DNA of 50,691 bases from an uncultured Pseudomonadota bacterium (GTDB lineage Bacteria > Myxococcota_A > UBA796 > SXON01). Below are positions 1 through 10,694 of this stretch, one piece after another. The stretch lies in the NCBI GenBank assembly GCA_903959175.1, contig CAJBVW010000360.1, positions 1-50,691 on the forward strand. Reading direction: 5' to 3'. The notes under the pieces were generated by a model that did not search any database, was not told the origin of the DNA, and saw only the letters and a program-made list of their open reading frames with translations. A program made the translations under genes and the position numbers. Numbering within the stretch: the first letter of the stretch is position 1; each line of letters begins with the position of its first letter.

Positions 1-424
1 CTTCCTCGGGTACGTCTTCTCGGTGGACCGCCCCATCACCGTCACCGAGCTCGGCACGCTCGACTACGGGCTCAACGGCCTCGCGTACGCCTCCCAGGTC
101 GTCCTCTACGACGCCGCCACCTCCGGCATCGTCGCGCGCACGACCGTCCCGGCGCTCGCGTCCGCGCCGACCGCCCCCTGGGGCGCGTGGCGCTACGCCG
201 CCATCGAGCCGGTCGATCTCGAGCCCGGGAGCTACATCCTCGCCTCGCAGGTCTACTACGGCTCGGAGGACCTCTACATCTACGAGGCCGGCATCACCGC
301 AGCGGACGGCTTCACCTGGGTCGAGGGACGCCACAAGGACTACGCCTCCGTCGGGCTGCCCACCTACGTCAGCACGCTCACGGCGAACTGGTTCGGGCCG
401 AACCTGCTTTTCCTGGAGCGGTAG
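1..424 (+). CDS. Secreted protein, C-terminal part (DUF4082-like beta domain), 5' end outside window
   Basis: The reading frame is open from base 2 and stops with TAG at 422-424, so only the last 140 residues are present. The visible part has the pattern of extracellular beta-sandwich domains that follow a sorting or anchor region: a motif SVDRPITVTELGTLD, then GLNGLAYASQVVLYD and a later GSYILASQVYYG. These resemble DUF4082/PEP-CTERM-type secreted proteins, a family match made by eye only. No catalytic residues are evident. The stop codon lies inside a 15-bp tandem repeat. Function unknown; probably an exported structural or adhesive protein. Confidence 0.6.
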   Translation, partial: FLGYVFSVDRPITVTELGTLDYGLNGLAYASQVVLYDAATSGIVARTTVPALASAPTAPWGAWRYAAIEPVDLEPGSYILASQVYYGSEDLYIYEAGITAADGFTWVEGRHKDYASVGLPTYVSTLTANWFGPNLLFLER

Positions 425-459
425 GCGATGGAGCGGTCGGCGGTGGAGCGGTCGGCGGT
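415..459. repeat. 15-bp tandem repeat, three copies
   Basis: Two perfect copies of GGAGCGGTCGGCGGT (430-444 and 445-459) follow a degenerate copy at 415-429. The period is five codons. The degenerate copy has A where the others have C, and that base creates the TAG stop of the upstream gene; with C the frame would read on through repeated Glu-Arg-Ser-Ala-Val units. The array fills the gap between two convergent genes. Confidence 0.85.
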
Positions 460-470
460 CGTCCGGTCGC

Positions 471-1301
471 TCAGCCCCGGCGCATCCGGGCTTCGCGCGC
501 GGCGGCCTCGATCTCGCGCAGCACGGCGGTGGTGTCGGCGCGGCGGTTGGACCCGCGCCACCGCCCGGTGAGCGGGGAGTCGGGCGTGAGCTGCGCGCGC
601 TCGTAGAGGCCCCAGATCTCCTGGCCGAAGCGGGTCTCGGCGAGGTCGGGCGCGAACCGGGCGAGGAAGCCGGTGAGGTTGTCGACGTCGCGGATCAGCA
701 GGTTGCGCGCCTGTTGATTGTGGGCGGCGTCGATCGCCTGGGGGAGGTCGATGATGACCGGGCCCTCTGCCCCGAGGAGGATGTTGTACTCGGACAGGTC
801 GCCGTGGATGAGGCCGGCGCACAACATGCCGACCACCTGCCGCACCACGAACTGGTGGGTGTTCCAGGCCTGCTCGGGCGAGAAGTCGCAGTCGCACAGG
901 CGGGGCGCGGGCTGGCCGTCGGGATCGAGCACGATCTCCATCAGGAGCACGCCCTCGGAGAAGGCGTAGACCTTCGGGACGCGCACGCCCGCGGTGGCCA
1001 GCTTGGCGAGGGCGTCGACCTCGGCGGTCTGCCACGCGGCCTCTTGCTGCTCCTTTCCGTACTTGGACCCCTTCTCCATCGCGCGCCGTTGGCGCGAATT
1101 GCGCACCTGGCGCCCTTCCGTGTACGCGGTGCGCTGGCGGAAGCTGCGGTGCTCGGCGTCCTTGTACACCTTGGCGACGCAGTACTTTTCGCCGTTGTGC
1201 ACGATGTACACCGCGGCTTCCTTGCCGCTCATGAGCGGCCGGACCACCTCGTGGATCAGGCCTTCCTCGAGCAGCGGGCGGAGACGGTCAGGGATCTTCA
1301 T
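471..1301 (-). CDS. RIO1-family atypical serine/threonine protein kinase
   Basis: A 276-residue protein with the RIO kinase signature. It has an ATP-binding segment MSGKEAAVY near residue 24, a lysine in CVAKVYKD near 43, the catalytic loop HGDLSEYN near 167, and the metal-binding motif IIDLPQAID near 183. RIO1 kinases act in ribosome maturation in archaea and eukaryotes; bacterial members are less well understood, so the substrate is unknown. Length fits a single RIO domain with a short basic C-terminus. It is transcribed alone, convergent with the upstream gene and divergent from the lipoprotein at 1403. All key residues look intact, so it is probably active. Confidence 0.88.
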   Translation of the reverse strand: MKIPDRLRPLLEEGLIHEVVRPLMSGKEAAVYIVHNGEKYCVAKVYKDAEHRSFRQRTAYTEGRQVRNSRQRRAMEKGSKYGKEQQEAAWQTAEVDALAKLATAGVRVPKVYAFSEGVLLMEIVLDPDGQPAPRLCDCDFSPEQAWNTHQFVVRQVVGMLCAGLIHGDLSEYNILLGAEGPVIIDLPQAIDAAHNQQARNLLIRDVDNLTGFLARFAPDLAETRFGQEIWGLYERAQLTPDSPLTGRWRGSNRRADTTAVLREIEAAAREARMRRG

Positions 1302-1402
1302 CGCTACGCGTCATTATCGCGAGCGTGGGGACGCCGTCGAGACCTTGTGCACCGTTGACGAACGAGCGGTAGCGGGACACCCTGCTTCGCGGAGTCCACC
1401 CC

Positions 1403-1981
1403 ATGCGCGCCACGTCCCTCCCGCTCCTCCTCGCCCTCCTCACCTCCGCTGGTTGCACCTCGCCCAAGTCGGAGGAGACGGGCGACACCTCGAGCGGGGA
1501 CGCCGACTCCGACGTCGACACCGACGTCGAGGACACCGACACCGATACCGACCCGATGAACGACACCATCGAGATGCCAGAGAGCCCGTTGCCGCTCACG
1601 CTCGCGATCGGGGGCGCCGCGGACGAGTCGACCACGTTCGACACGATCATCTGCTCGCACCCGCCCAGCAACCAGCTCCAGCTCACCTACTCGGACGGCG
1701 CGAGCGAGTTCACCTGGAACCTCCGCGTGTTCGTCCGCGAGCCCTTCGTCGGCCGCGGGACGTACAACACGACGGTCCAGGTCCAGCTCCTCGAGAACTT
1801 CAGCGGCGGGCGGTACTTCGCGGCGAGCAGCGCCGACGTCGCGGTGGAGGTCGTCGTGGAGGACTTCGGCGTCAACGGCGCGTACGGCACCATCACCACC
1901 GACGCGCTGACGGGCGACGCCGGGGACGTGACCCTCTCCCCCCAGCCCATCCCCTTCTGGTGCGCCGCCATCGACGACTGA
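1403..1981 (+). CDS. Lipoprotein with Asp/Thr-rich linker, unknown function
   Basis: A 192-residue predicted lipoprotein. A signal sequence runs to a lipobox LTSAGC with the acylated cysteine at residue 18. It is followed by about 30 residues rich in Asp, Glu, Ser and Thr with DTDTDTD runs, which probably hold the folded part away from the membrane. The remaining 140 residues are beta-rich with two cysteines (CSHPPS and FWCAAIDD) that could form a disulfide linking the ends of one domain. I do not recognise the fold. A TTGACG hexamer at 1355-1360 could be a -35 element, but no convincing -10 follows. Confidence 0.75.
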   Translation: MRATSLPLLLALLTSAGCTSPKSEETGDTSSGDADSDVDTDVEDTDTDTDPMNDTIEMPESPLPLTLAIGGAADESTTFDTIICSHPPSNQLQLTYSDGASEFTWNLRVFVREPFVGRGTYNTTVQVQLLENFSGGRYFAASSADVAVEVVVEDFGVNGAYGTITTDALTGDAGDVTLSPQPIPFWCAAIDD

Positions 1982-2021
1982 CGCAACGGCGCGTGCCGCC
2001 GCGCGCCCGACGGAGCCCCCG

Positions 2022-2207
2022 ATGGACCTCGCCGCCCTCCTCCGCACCCCCTCCCCGAGCCTCGACGCCGTCCGGGACGGGCCCGTCGCGGTCTACGACG
2101 GTACGCGCGACTTCATGCGGCGCGTGTCGCGACACAGGAGCGTCGGGAAGCCGTGGGGTCGCCTCGGCTCTCTGCCGTTCTGCTTTGTGTTGGTCCGCCG
2201 CGCCTAA
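2022..2207 (+). pseudogene. Truncated gene start (5' stub), unknown family
   Basis: An ATG at 2022 has a good Shine-Dalgarno GGAG at 2012-2015. The first 36 codons look coding: all but one end in G or C. After about 2130 the bias weakens and rare codons (CGA, AGG, TTT, TTG) appear before the stop at 2205-2207. This suggests the first third or less of a real gene joined to unrelated DNA. The change point falls in a perfect 12-bp palindrome at 2124-2135. The 61-residue product matches nothing I recognise. It could instead be a genuine short gene or leader. Confidence 0.35.
2124..2135. promoter_or_regulatory. 12-bp perfect palindrome GTGTCGCGACAC
   Basis: A perfect dyad about 110 bp upstream of the first cyclic-nucleotide-binding gene. 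It could be an operator for the operon starting at 2245, or simply the deletion joint of the stub gene. No regulator is assigned and no confident -10/-35 pair is visible next to it. Confidence 0.3.
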
Positions 2208-2244
2208 CGTTGCCGTGCCTGGGGCGACCGGCTACCCGACGTCC

Positions 2245-2862
2245 ATGTCCGACCTCGATTCTCCTGGCGCGATCGCCGCAGCGCTCCACCGCCTCGAGCC
2301 GCTGCGTGACGTGCCGGCGGACGCGATCGCCGAGCTCGTCCAGATCACCAGCGTCGCGCGGTTCGGTGTCAACGAGGCCGTCTTCCGCCAGGGAGAGGCC
2401 GTCGGATCGGTCGCGTGGCTCCTCCTGTCCGGGCGCATGTCCGTGCGCGTGGCCACCGGGCCCCAGCAACGCATCATGACGGACGTGTGGCCGGGCGAGA
2501 TCGTCGGCGAGGCCGCGCTGTACGCCAAGGGCCCCACCCGCTCTGCCACCGTCCTGACCACCGCGCCGGCCGTCGCGCTGACGATCCCCCGGAGCGCGCT
2601 GTTTGATCACCCGGATCAACCTGCATTGATCGCGCTCGAGATGCACCTGTTGGAGACGATGGCGAAGCGCCTCCGCTCCACCAACAACGTGCTCCAATGC
2701 GTCGTCAACGAGCAGCGCGCGCACGTCGCCGAGCCCCCGCGGCCCGCTTCCTCTCCCGCCGACGCGCCCCGCGCCGCGGCCCCGCGTCCGGCCCGGCCCG
2801 AGCCCCCCGAGCGCCTCTCCCTCGCCCAGCGCCTCGCGCGCTGGTTCGACACGGCGGACTGA
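2245..2862 (+). CDS. Cyclic nucleotide-binding domain protein, ligand-competent copy
   Basis: A 205-residue protein that is essentially one cyclic-nucleotide-binding (CNB) beta-roll, residues about 15-135, plus a Pro/Ala-rich tail and a short amphipathic C-terminus. The phosphate-binding cassette reads GEIVGEAALYAKGPTRSATV. It keeps both the ribose-contacting Glu and the phosphate-contacting Arg, so cAMP or cGMP binding is plausible. There is no helix-turn-helix, kinase or channel part, so the output is unclear; it may act through a partner. The ATG at 2245 is chosen because the domain begins just after it and the upstream in-frame sequence is not protein-like. A second CNB gene follows after 2 bp. 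Confidence 0.85.
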   Translation: MSDLDSPGAIAAALHRLEPLRDVPADAIAELVQITSVARFGVNEAVFRQGEAVGSVAWLLLSGRMSVRVATGPQQRIMTDVWPGEIVGEAALYAKGPTRSATVLTTAPAVALTIPRSALFDHPDQPALIALEMHLLETMAKRLRSTNNVLQCVVNEQRAHVAEPPRPASSPADAPRAAAPRPARPEPPERLSLAQRLARWFDTAD

Positions 2863-2864
2863 AC

Positions 2865-3419
2865 ATGAGCCCCATCCTCGACCTCGTCACCATTGGCGAG
2901 CGCTTCCGCACTGTCTACGCGCTCCCGCCCGCCGCCGCCGCGTCCGTCGCGAGCCTCCTCTCTGTGTGTGACGTCAGCTCCCTGGAGGACGGTGAGGTGC
3001 TCTTCACCGAGCGGGAGCAGGGATTCACCGCCTACTTTCTTCTCTCCGGGAAGATCGGCGTCTCCAGGCGGGATGCCGTCGGCTACGTCCTCGACATCTC
3101 CACGCTCTCCGCCCCGACCCTCCTCGGCCACATGAGCCTCGTGGACGACTCGCCCCGCAGCGCGACATGCACAGCGATCGGCCCCTGCGTCGTCGCCGCG
3201 ATGGACCGCGCGCGCTTCCAGGCCCTCGTCGCTGCGGACGGCCCCCGCGGCTCGGTGCTCCGCCGCCTGCTCATCGCGGCCATGAGCGAGCAGCTCGCCG
3301 GCGCAAACGGTCGGATCCTCGCCCTCATCGACCCGCCGCCAGACTTCCCTGCGGACGACGAGACGACCGAGCACGGCATCGAAGAGGCCGCGCACGTCCT
3401 CGACGGGTGGAAGGGCTGA
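2865..3419 (+). CDS. Cyclic nucleotide-binding domain protein, divergent copy
   Basis: A 184-residue protein with one CNB beta-roll at about residues 15-140 and a short acidic C-terminus. The phosphate-binding cassette reads LLGHMSLVDDSPRSATC. The Arg is kept, but the Glu that contacts the cyclic-nucleotide ribose is His, so ligand binding may be altered or lost. It lies 2 bp after the first CNB gene and overlaps the next gene by 13 bp, so the pair is co-translated with an EEP-family lipoprotein. The pair may be an ancient duplication in which one copy senses and the other scaffolds; that is inference. Confidence 0.82.
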   Translation: MSPILDLVTIGERFRTVYALPPAAAASVASLLSVCDVSSLEDGEVLFTEREQGFTAYFLLSGKIGVSRRDAVGYVLDISTLSAPTLLGHMSLVDDSPRSATCTAIGPCVVAAMDRARFQALVAADGPRGSVLRRLLIAAMSEQLAGANGRILALIDPPPDFPADDETTEHGIEEAAHVLDGWKG

Positions 3420-4198
3420 TCGCGCGGTTCGCGATCCGGCGCCCCGCCCTCGCGCTCCTCGTCGGCTGCGCCGCTGTGCCCGCGCCCGCCCCGATCCCGT
3501 CGGGCCCGCGCCTCACCGTGCTGACGTACAACGTCAACTTCGAGCAGTACGACCCGGCGACCGTGGCCGCGATCGCCGCCGCCGACGCCGACCTCGTCGT
3601 GCTCCAGGAGACGAACGCCCGGTGGGAGGCCGAGGTTCGGCGGGCCCTCGCGGATCGCTACCCGACGATCCGCTTCGAGGACCACGAACCCGACGGCGGC
3701 ATGGGCGTGCTCAGCCGCTTCCCCGTCACCCCCATCGCGTGGCGCCCCTCCCCCGTCGGCAAGTTCCCGGCATGGTGCCTCGCGGTGGAGACGCCGCACG
3801 GCCCGCTGAACGTGCTCGCGTTGCACCTCCACCCCCCGCTCGACGAAGAAGGCAGCCTCCTCGCTGGGTACTTCACCACAAGCGGGGCCCGCCTCACCGA
3901 GCTGACCGACCACCTCGGGTGCTTCGCCGGCCCGCCGGACCTCGCCCTCGGGGACCTCAACGAGGGCGAGGGCGACGCCGTCGATCTGCTCGTCGCGCGC
4001 GGCCTCAGCGACGCCGCCGAGGCGTTCCCTCCGGCGGTGCGCACCTGGCGCTGGGACACCCCGCTCATCGAGCTGCAGGGCCGCCCCGACCACGTGTTCC
4101 ACGGCCCCGGCTGGGTGCCGGCCGCGGTGGACGTGCTGGAGCTCGGTGCCTCCGACCACCGGCCGCTGCGCGTGACGCTCGCGCGCGTCGCCCCGTGA
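3407..4198 (+). CDS. Endonuclease/exonuclease/phosphatase (EEP) family lipoprotein
   Basis: Starting at GTG 3407 gives a 263-residue protein with an N-terminal signal and lipobox LLVGC at about residue 21. This supports the start although it overlaps the previous gene by 13 bp. The EEP fold is complete: LTYNVNF (Asn), VVLQETN (metal-binding Glu), LALGDLNEG (Asp/Asn pair) and a final ASDHRPL (catalytic His). Such enzymes cut phosphodiester bonds in nucleic acids, phosphoinositides or sphingomyelin. A lipid-anchored extracytoplasmic form could act on lipid or extracellular DNA, but the substrate cannot be read from sequence. The stop overlaps the next start in a GTGA. Confidence 0.85.
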   Translation: MEGLIARFAIRRPALALLVGCAAVPAPAPIPSGPRLTVLTYNVNFEQYDPATVAAIAAADADLVVLQETNARWEAEVRRALADRYPTIRFEDHEPDGGMGVLSRFPVTPIAWRPSPVGKFPAWCLAVETPHGPLNVLALHLHPPLDEEGSLLAGYFTTSGARLTELTDHLGCFAGPPDLALGDLNEGEGDAVDLLVARGLSDAAEAFPPAVRTWRWDTPLIELQGRPDHVFHGPGWVPAAVDVLELGASDHRPLRVTLARVAP

Positions 4199-4707
4199 GG
4201 TCGTCCGTCGGGAGCCTGATCCGCACGGTCAGCGGGATCCTCGGCGGTATCAGCCTCCTGATCTCGCTCGCCGTCACCCACCTCCCCGCGCCCACCGGGG
4301 TCGGCACGTCCGAGGCCGACACCTCGCGCCGGGTGGTCCGCGGCGTCTGGCACACGGCCGGGGAGCTCGCCCACGGCCTCGCGGATCGCGGCTTCGGCGC
4401 CCCGGACTTCCTCGATCCGCTGCTCTCCGACAAGACGATCCACGTCGCGATCTTCCTCGGCCCCGGCTTCTTCTGGGCGCTCGCCCTCGGGGATCGCGTT
4501 CGAAGCCGCGCCGCCGTCTGGCTCCTGCTCGCCCTCGCGCTCTGGGGCGCCGCCGACGAGGGCTCCCAACACCTGCTCGCGCGCGAAGGCGAGCTCGGCG
4601 ACTGGGTAGCGAACGTGTCTGGTGCAACCCTGGGGATCGCGCTCGGGGCCGCGGTGTGGACGGCGGCCCGGCGCATTCGCCCGATCGGCGGTACGCCTCA
4701 GCGGTAG
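4195..4707 (+). CDS. VanZ-like family membrane protein
   Basis: A 170-residue protein with four predicted membrane segments and the VanZ-family pattern: DKTIHVAIFLG near residue 80, then a membrane helix, an ADEGSQ motif, and GDWVANVSGATLG before the last helix. VanZ proteins are small membrane proteins; the founding member gives modest teicoplanin resistance, but most members have no known role. The GTG start at 4195 overlaps the stop of the EEP gene, so it is the last member of the CNB-CNB-EEP-VanZ unit. Its 3' end overlaps the convergent malate synthase-like gene by 10 bp. Confidence 0.8.
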   Translation: MRSSVGSLIRTVSGILGGISLLISLAVTHLPAPTGVGTSEADTSRRVVRGVWHTAGELAHGLADRGFGAPDFLDPLLSDKTIHVAIFLGPGFFWALALGDRVRSRAAVWLLLALALWGAADEGSQHLLAREGELGDWVANVSGATLGIALGAAVWTAARRIRPIGGTPQR

Positions 4708-6734
4708 CGCCCCGGGCAGAGCGCGGCGGCGGCGGCGGCGGGGTCGGCGGCGGCGCGCACCACGTCGAAGGTGAACGGCAGGATGAGCTCCGTCACGAAT
4801 TCGGGCGGCTCGGGGTCGGTCACGAGCTGGCGCAGGATGCGTCCGGCGAGCGGGTACCAGCGCGCGGCCTCGCCCTCCCAGCGCACCTGGACGCGCTTGT
4901 CGGCGGTGTCCACGCCCGCACGCACAAAGTCCAGCTCATCCGCCAGGATCTGGTCGAAGAGCGCGACGCTGACGCGCCCGTGGTGGAGCTCGGCCCAGAG
5001 CTCCCAGCGCGAGCGCTCGGTGGTCGCGAGGTCGTCCATGATGCGGACGTTCACGACCTCGCCGCGGGCGTTCCGCATCGTGGCGGGCAGCGCGACGCAG
5101 CCGTTCCCGCACAACCAGTCCGCGAGGTACTGCACCGCCTGGAACACGTTGTAGCGGACCTCCGCGGGGTCGTCGTTCGCGATGACGGAGGATCCGCCGA
5201 GCTCCGCGGCGAGCACGGCGCGGGTGTAGCGGGGGTCGTCCTGAGCGAGGCCGGGCGCGTCGGGGCCCGCCACGAAGGCGAGGAGCGGGGCCTGCTCGAC
5301 CGGGTCGGGCACGAGCGCACGCACCAGGCGTACGAGGGTGTCGTCGCCGGTGGCCTCCTGCCGACGCCAGGCCTCGACCAACGCGATGCCGATGCGGACG
5401 AAGTCGGGGTGGGCGACCCAGTACCCGTCGAGGCCACGCTTCATCTGCGTCACGACGTCGCGGATGAAGCCGACCATGCTCACCGAGAAGGACGCGGGAT
5501 CGTCGTCCGTGAACAACACCCCGTACATCCCGCCGATCTTGAGCGCGCCCATCCCGGAGAGGTCGCGCACGAGGATGTGGTGGGACTCGCGGATGTGGCG
5601 GATGACGATGTTGGGGTCGGCCTTGACCGGGATGCGGTAGCCGGGGTCGTGGCGGAACAAGCGGGCGGTGGAGGCGAGGAAGTCGTGCCAGCCGAGGCTG
5701 CCGCCGAGGAACCACGGGGCGAGCGCGGCGGCCATCTCGCGGATGCGGAAGATGGCGCGGGGGTTCTCGAACACGAGGATGACGCGCACGGTGCCGGCGG
5801 CGTAGCCGGGGTGGCGCGCGGCGACGGCGGACTCGGTCGCGCGGAGGAGCGACGCGATGTAGGCGGCTTCTTCCTCGTTCTCCAGCTTCGGCAGGTAGAA
5901 GACGAGGGCCTCGGGCCGCTCGCGGTGGCGCCACACGTGCTGGACCAGCTCGACGAGGTGGAGCGGGAGCGGGCTGCCGTCGAGGAGGTGGTGCCCGTCC
6001 GGCAGGGCGAGCCCGGCGACGCGCTTGATGGGGAGGGCGCGGCCGGTGTCCGCGAGGGCGTAGACCTTGCCGGTGCGGGCGTCCTCGACGCGGAGGGTGC
6101 CGTCGAAGCAGCCGGCGAGGTTCTCGCTCGCGGTGAGCAGGTCGCGCATGCGCGGGGTCTTGCTGTCCTCACTGTCGGCGCCCCAACGCGGGACCTGTCC
6201 CGACGCTTCGACCAGCTCGCGCACCAGCTCCGGCTCGTCCGCGCGGCGGCGATGCAGCGCGTTCATCGCGTTGATCGAGAGCTTCGCGGAGTCCGGGGGC
6301 CCGAAGAGCGTCACCTGGTGCCCGCGCATGAAGGCAGGGACGGACACCCGCGGCGGGTCGATCGGGGCGCCCGAGGGGCCCACGACCACGCGCCCGGCGG
6401 CGTCGCGGCGGCCTACGACGGTCTCGTAGGCGGGGTCGGTCACGGCGCGGCCGGCGTTGCGGGCGACGCAGGCGCGGGTCTCGGCGTCGACGAAGGCGCG
6501 GTCGGTCACGCGGCGCGCGAGGACCTCGCCCAGCTCCCCGCGGACGGCCCGGTAGACCTCGCACACGAGCGCGAGGACGTCCGGGCTCTCGAGGCGCGGG
6601 AACTCGGCCTGGAGGCCCGCGGCGACGCGCAGGCCGGGCACGCCGGGCACGGGCTCCGCGGACGCGGCGAGGGCGGCGAGGAGCGGGGCCGGCAGGAAGG
6701 CGAGGTAGGCGGGGAGGTCGACCGTGGGTGCCAT
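4698..6734 (-). CDS. Divergent malate synthase A superfamily protein
   Basis: A 678-residue protein that aligns by eye with malate synthase A. Conserved landmarks are FYLPKLENEEEA, VILVFENPRA near 321 (metal-binding Glu), LGWHDF (metal-binding Asp), a GGM loop, GLDGYWVAHPD, LCGNGCVALP and RIMDDLAT near 564 (catalytic-base Asp). Malate synthase condenses glyoxylate with acetyl-CoA. The family loop RGWHL, which carries the active-site Arg, appears here as VAGLAL near 238, so that Arg seems missing, with a Lys-Arg pair just before it. The protein is also longer than the usual 530 residues of type A. No isocitrate lyase is nearby. It may use another oxo-acid or acyl-CoA; true malate synthase activity is unproven. 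Confidence 0.72.
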   Translation of the reverse strand: MAPTVDLPAYLAFLPAPLLAALAASAEPVPGVPGLRVAAGLQAEFPRLESPDVLALVCEVYRAVRGELGEVLARRVTDRAFVDAETRACVARNAGRAVTDPAYETVVGRRDAAGRVVVGPSGAPIDPPRVSVPAFMRGHQVTLFGPPDSAKLSINAMNALHRRRADEPELVRELVEASGQVPRWGADSEDSKTPRMRDLLTASENLAGCFDGTLRVEDARTGKVYALADTGRALPIKRVAGLALPDGHHLLDGSPLPLHLVELVQHVWRHRERPEALVFYLPKLENEEEAAYIASLLRATESAVAARHPGYAAGTVRVILVFENPRAIFRIREMAAALAPWFLGGSLGWHDFLASTARLFRHDPGYRIPVKADPNIVIRHIRESHHILVRDLSGMGALKIGGMYGVLFTDDDPASFSVSMVGFIRDVVTQMKRGLDGYWVAHPDFVRIGIALVEAWRRQEATGDDTLVRLVRALVPDPVEQAPLLAFVAGPDAPGLAQDDPRYTRAVLAAELGGSSVIANDDPAEVRYNVFQAVQYLADWLCGNGCVALPATMRNARGEVVNVRIMDDLATTERSRWELWAELHHGRVSVALFDQILADELDFVRAGVDTADKRVQVRWEGEAARWYPLAGRILRQLVTDPEPPEFVTELILPFTFDVVRAAADPAAAAAALCPGRYR

Positions 6735-6789
6735 GGGCTCCTTCTACGGGTCCGTGCTGGGGAGAGCGCGAGGTTTGGGCGGGCGAAGT

Positions 6790-7893
6790 CTACGCGGACT
6801 CGGCCGAGCGGGGGGTCAGCCATTCCTCGTACACGAAGGCGCAGTCCCGCCGGATGCGATCCGCGTCGAGGCCGTACTTTTCAAGCTTGTAGGTGTGCTT
6901 GCTGGTGTAGGCGCGCTGCTCGGCGGCGGTGGTGCGGATGGCCGCGAGCTGGGCCTCCGTCGGGTGCATGTCGAAGAACGGGATCATCTCGGCCATCAGG
7001 CCATCGAAGTCCTTCATCATGCGGTCGTAGGAGACGACCATGACGCGGCTGCGGTCGATCGTCCCGGAGGTCCAGTCCGCGTGGAAGCGCCGGAAGAGGT
7101 CGACCAACGCCAGGTACAGGCGCTCGTTGTAGCGGCCGCGCACGTCGTCGGGGAGGGTCGAGTAGCCGAAGGCCTTGTCGAGCACGCCGGTGACGAGGCT
7201 GAAGGTGGACGGGATGACCTCCACCGGGTCGCGGACCATGTAGAGGATGTGCGCGTCGGGAAAACGCTTGAGGAAGGCGGGTGTCCGCGGGCCGGTCGAG
7301 AATAGCTTCGCGACGATGCGGTCGGAGCCCTGGGCGACGAGGCTCCGCTTCCAGGCCGCCTCGAGCCAGTCGAAGTCGCGGCCGGTCGTGTCGCGGACGC
7401 TCGGATCGAACAGCGGCATCCGATCCGTGTCGTCCCACGCGAGGAAGAAGCCGTAGAGGAAGAAGCCGTCGAAGTAGCGGAAGAAGACGCTCACGTCGTC
7501 GGTCTCGACGGACGAGAGGTTGGTCTCGTGGGCGGCGGACTGGTGGAAGCGGGCGGGGCTCACCTTCTCCAGGAGCGGCAGGAAGGGGCGGAGCACCTTC
7601 TGGAGCAGGATCGAGGGGTACAAGCTCCGATACAGGTGCATGCCCGAGCCAAAGTCGTTCTCCACGAGGAAGCGGTGGAGGAAGGTCGTGCCGGTGCGCG
7701 GATTGCCGACGATGACGATGGGGCGGGCCACCTTGGTCGTGCGGAGCTTCGGGAAGGCCACGTTGTCGAGCGCCTGGGCGACCCACACGGCGATCCGCAG
7801 GTTCGCGTAGAGGAACGCGAGCACGAAGGGGACGAAGCGGACCTTGAACGTCCCCGCGAGGACCCCGTAGGCGAGCGAGAGGCGGTTGAGCAT
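6790..7893 (-). CDS. Sulfotransferase family protein
   Basis: A 367-residue protein of the PAPS-dependent sulfotransferase superfamily. The 5'-phosphosulfate loop is GNPRTGTTFLHRFL near residue 57 and the 3'-phosphate site is VRDPVEVIPSTFS near 210. The ATG at 7893 is chosen because family similarity starts there; an N-terminal hydrophobic stretch could anchor it to the membrane. Acceptors of this branch (Sulfotransfer_3-like) may be lipids, glycans or small molecules and cannot be told from sequence. It is divergent from uvrA across 76 bp and lies 55 bp upstream of the malate synthase-like gene on the same strand, so the two may share a transcript. Confidence 0.85.
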   Translation of the reverse strand: MLNRLSLAYGVLAGTFKVRFVPFVLAFLYANLRIAVWVAQALDNVAFPKLRTTKVARPIVIVGNPRTGTTFLHRFLVENDFGSGMHLYRSLYPSILLQKVLRPFLPLLEKVSPARFHQSAAHETNLSSVETDDVSVFFRYFDGFFLYGFFLAWDDTDRMPLFDPSVRDTTGRDFDWLEAAWKRSLVAQGSDRIVAKLFSTGPRTPAFLKRFPDAHILYMVRDPVEVIPSTFSLVTGVLDKAFGYSTLPDDVRGRYNERLYLALVDLFRRFHADWTSGTIDRSRVMVVSYDRMMKDFDGLMAEMIPFFDMHPTEAQLAAIRTTAAEQRAYTSKHTYKLEKYGLDADRIRRDCAFVYEEWLTPRSAESA

Positions 7894-7969
7894 GGCGTCG
7901 GGACTAACTACCCGGCCCGTCAGCCGCCCTTCCCCCCGATCCCCGCCGTCGCGATTACGTTCGTGCGCC

Positions 7970-10690
<2,721 letters not shown>

Positions 10691-10694
<4 letters not shown>

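Noticed and set aside
2245-4707. CBASS or Pycsar anti-phage system based on CNB domains
   Set aside because: There is no nucleotide cyclase, no recognised effector fused to the CNB domains and no typical neighbours, so a defence label is not supported.
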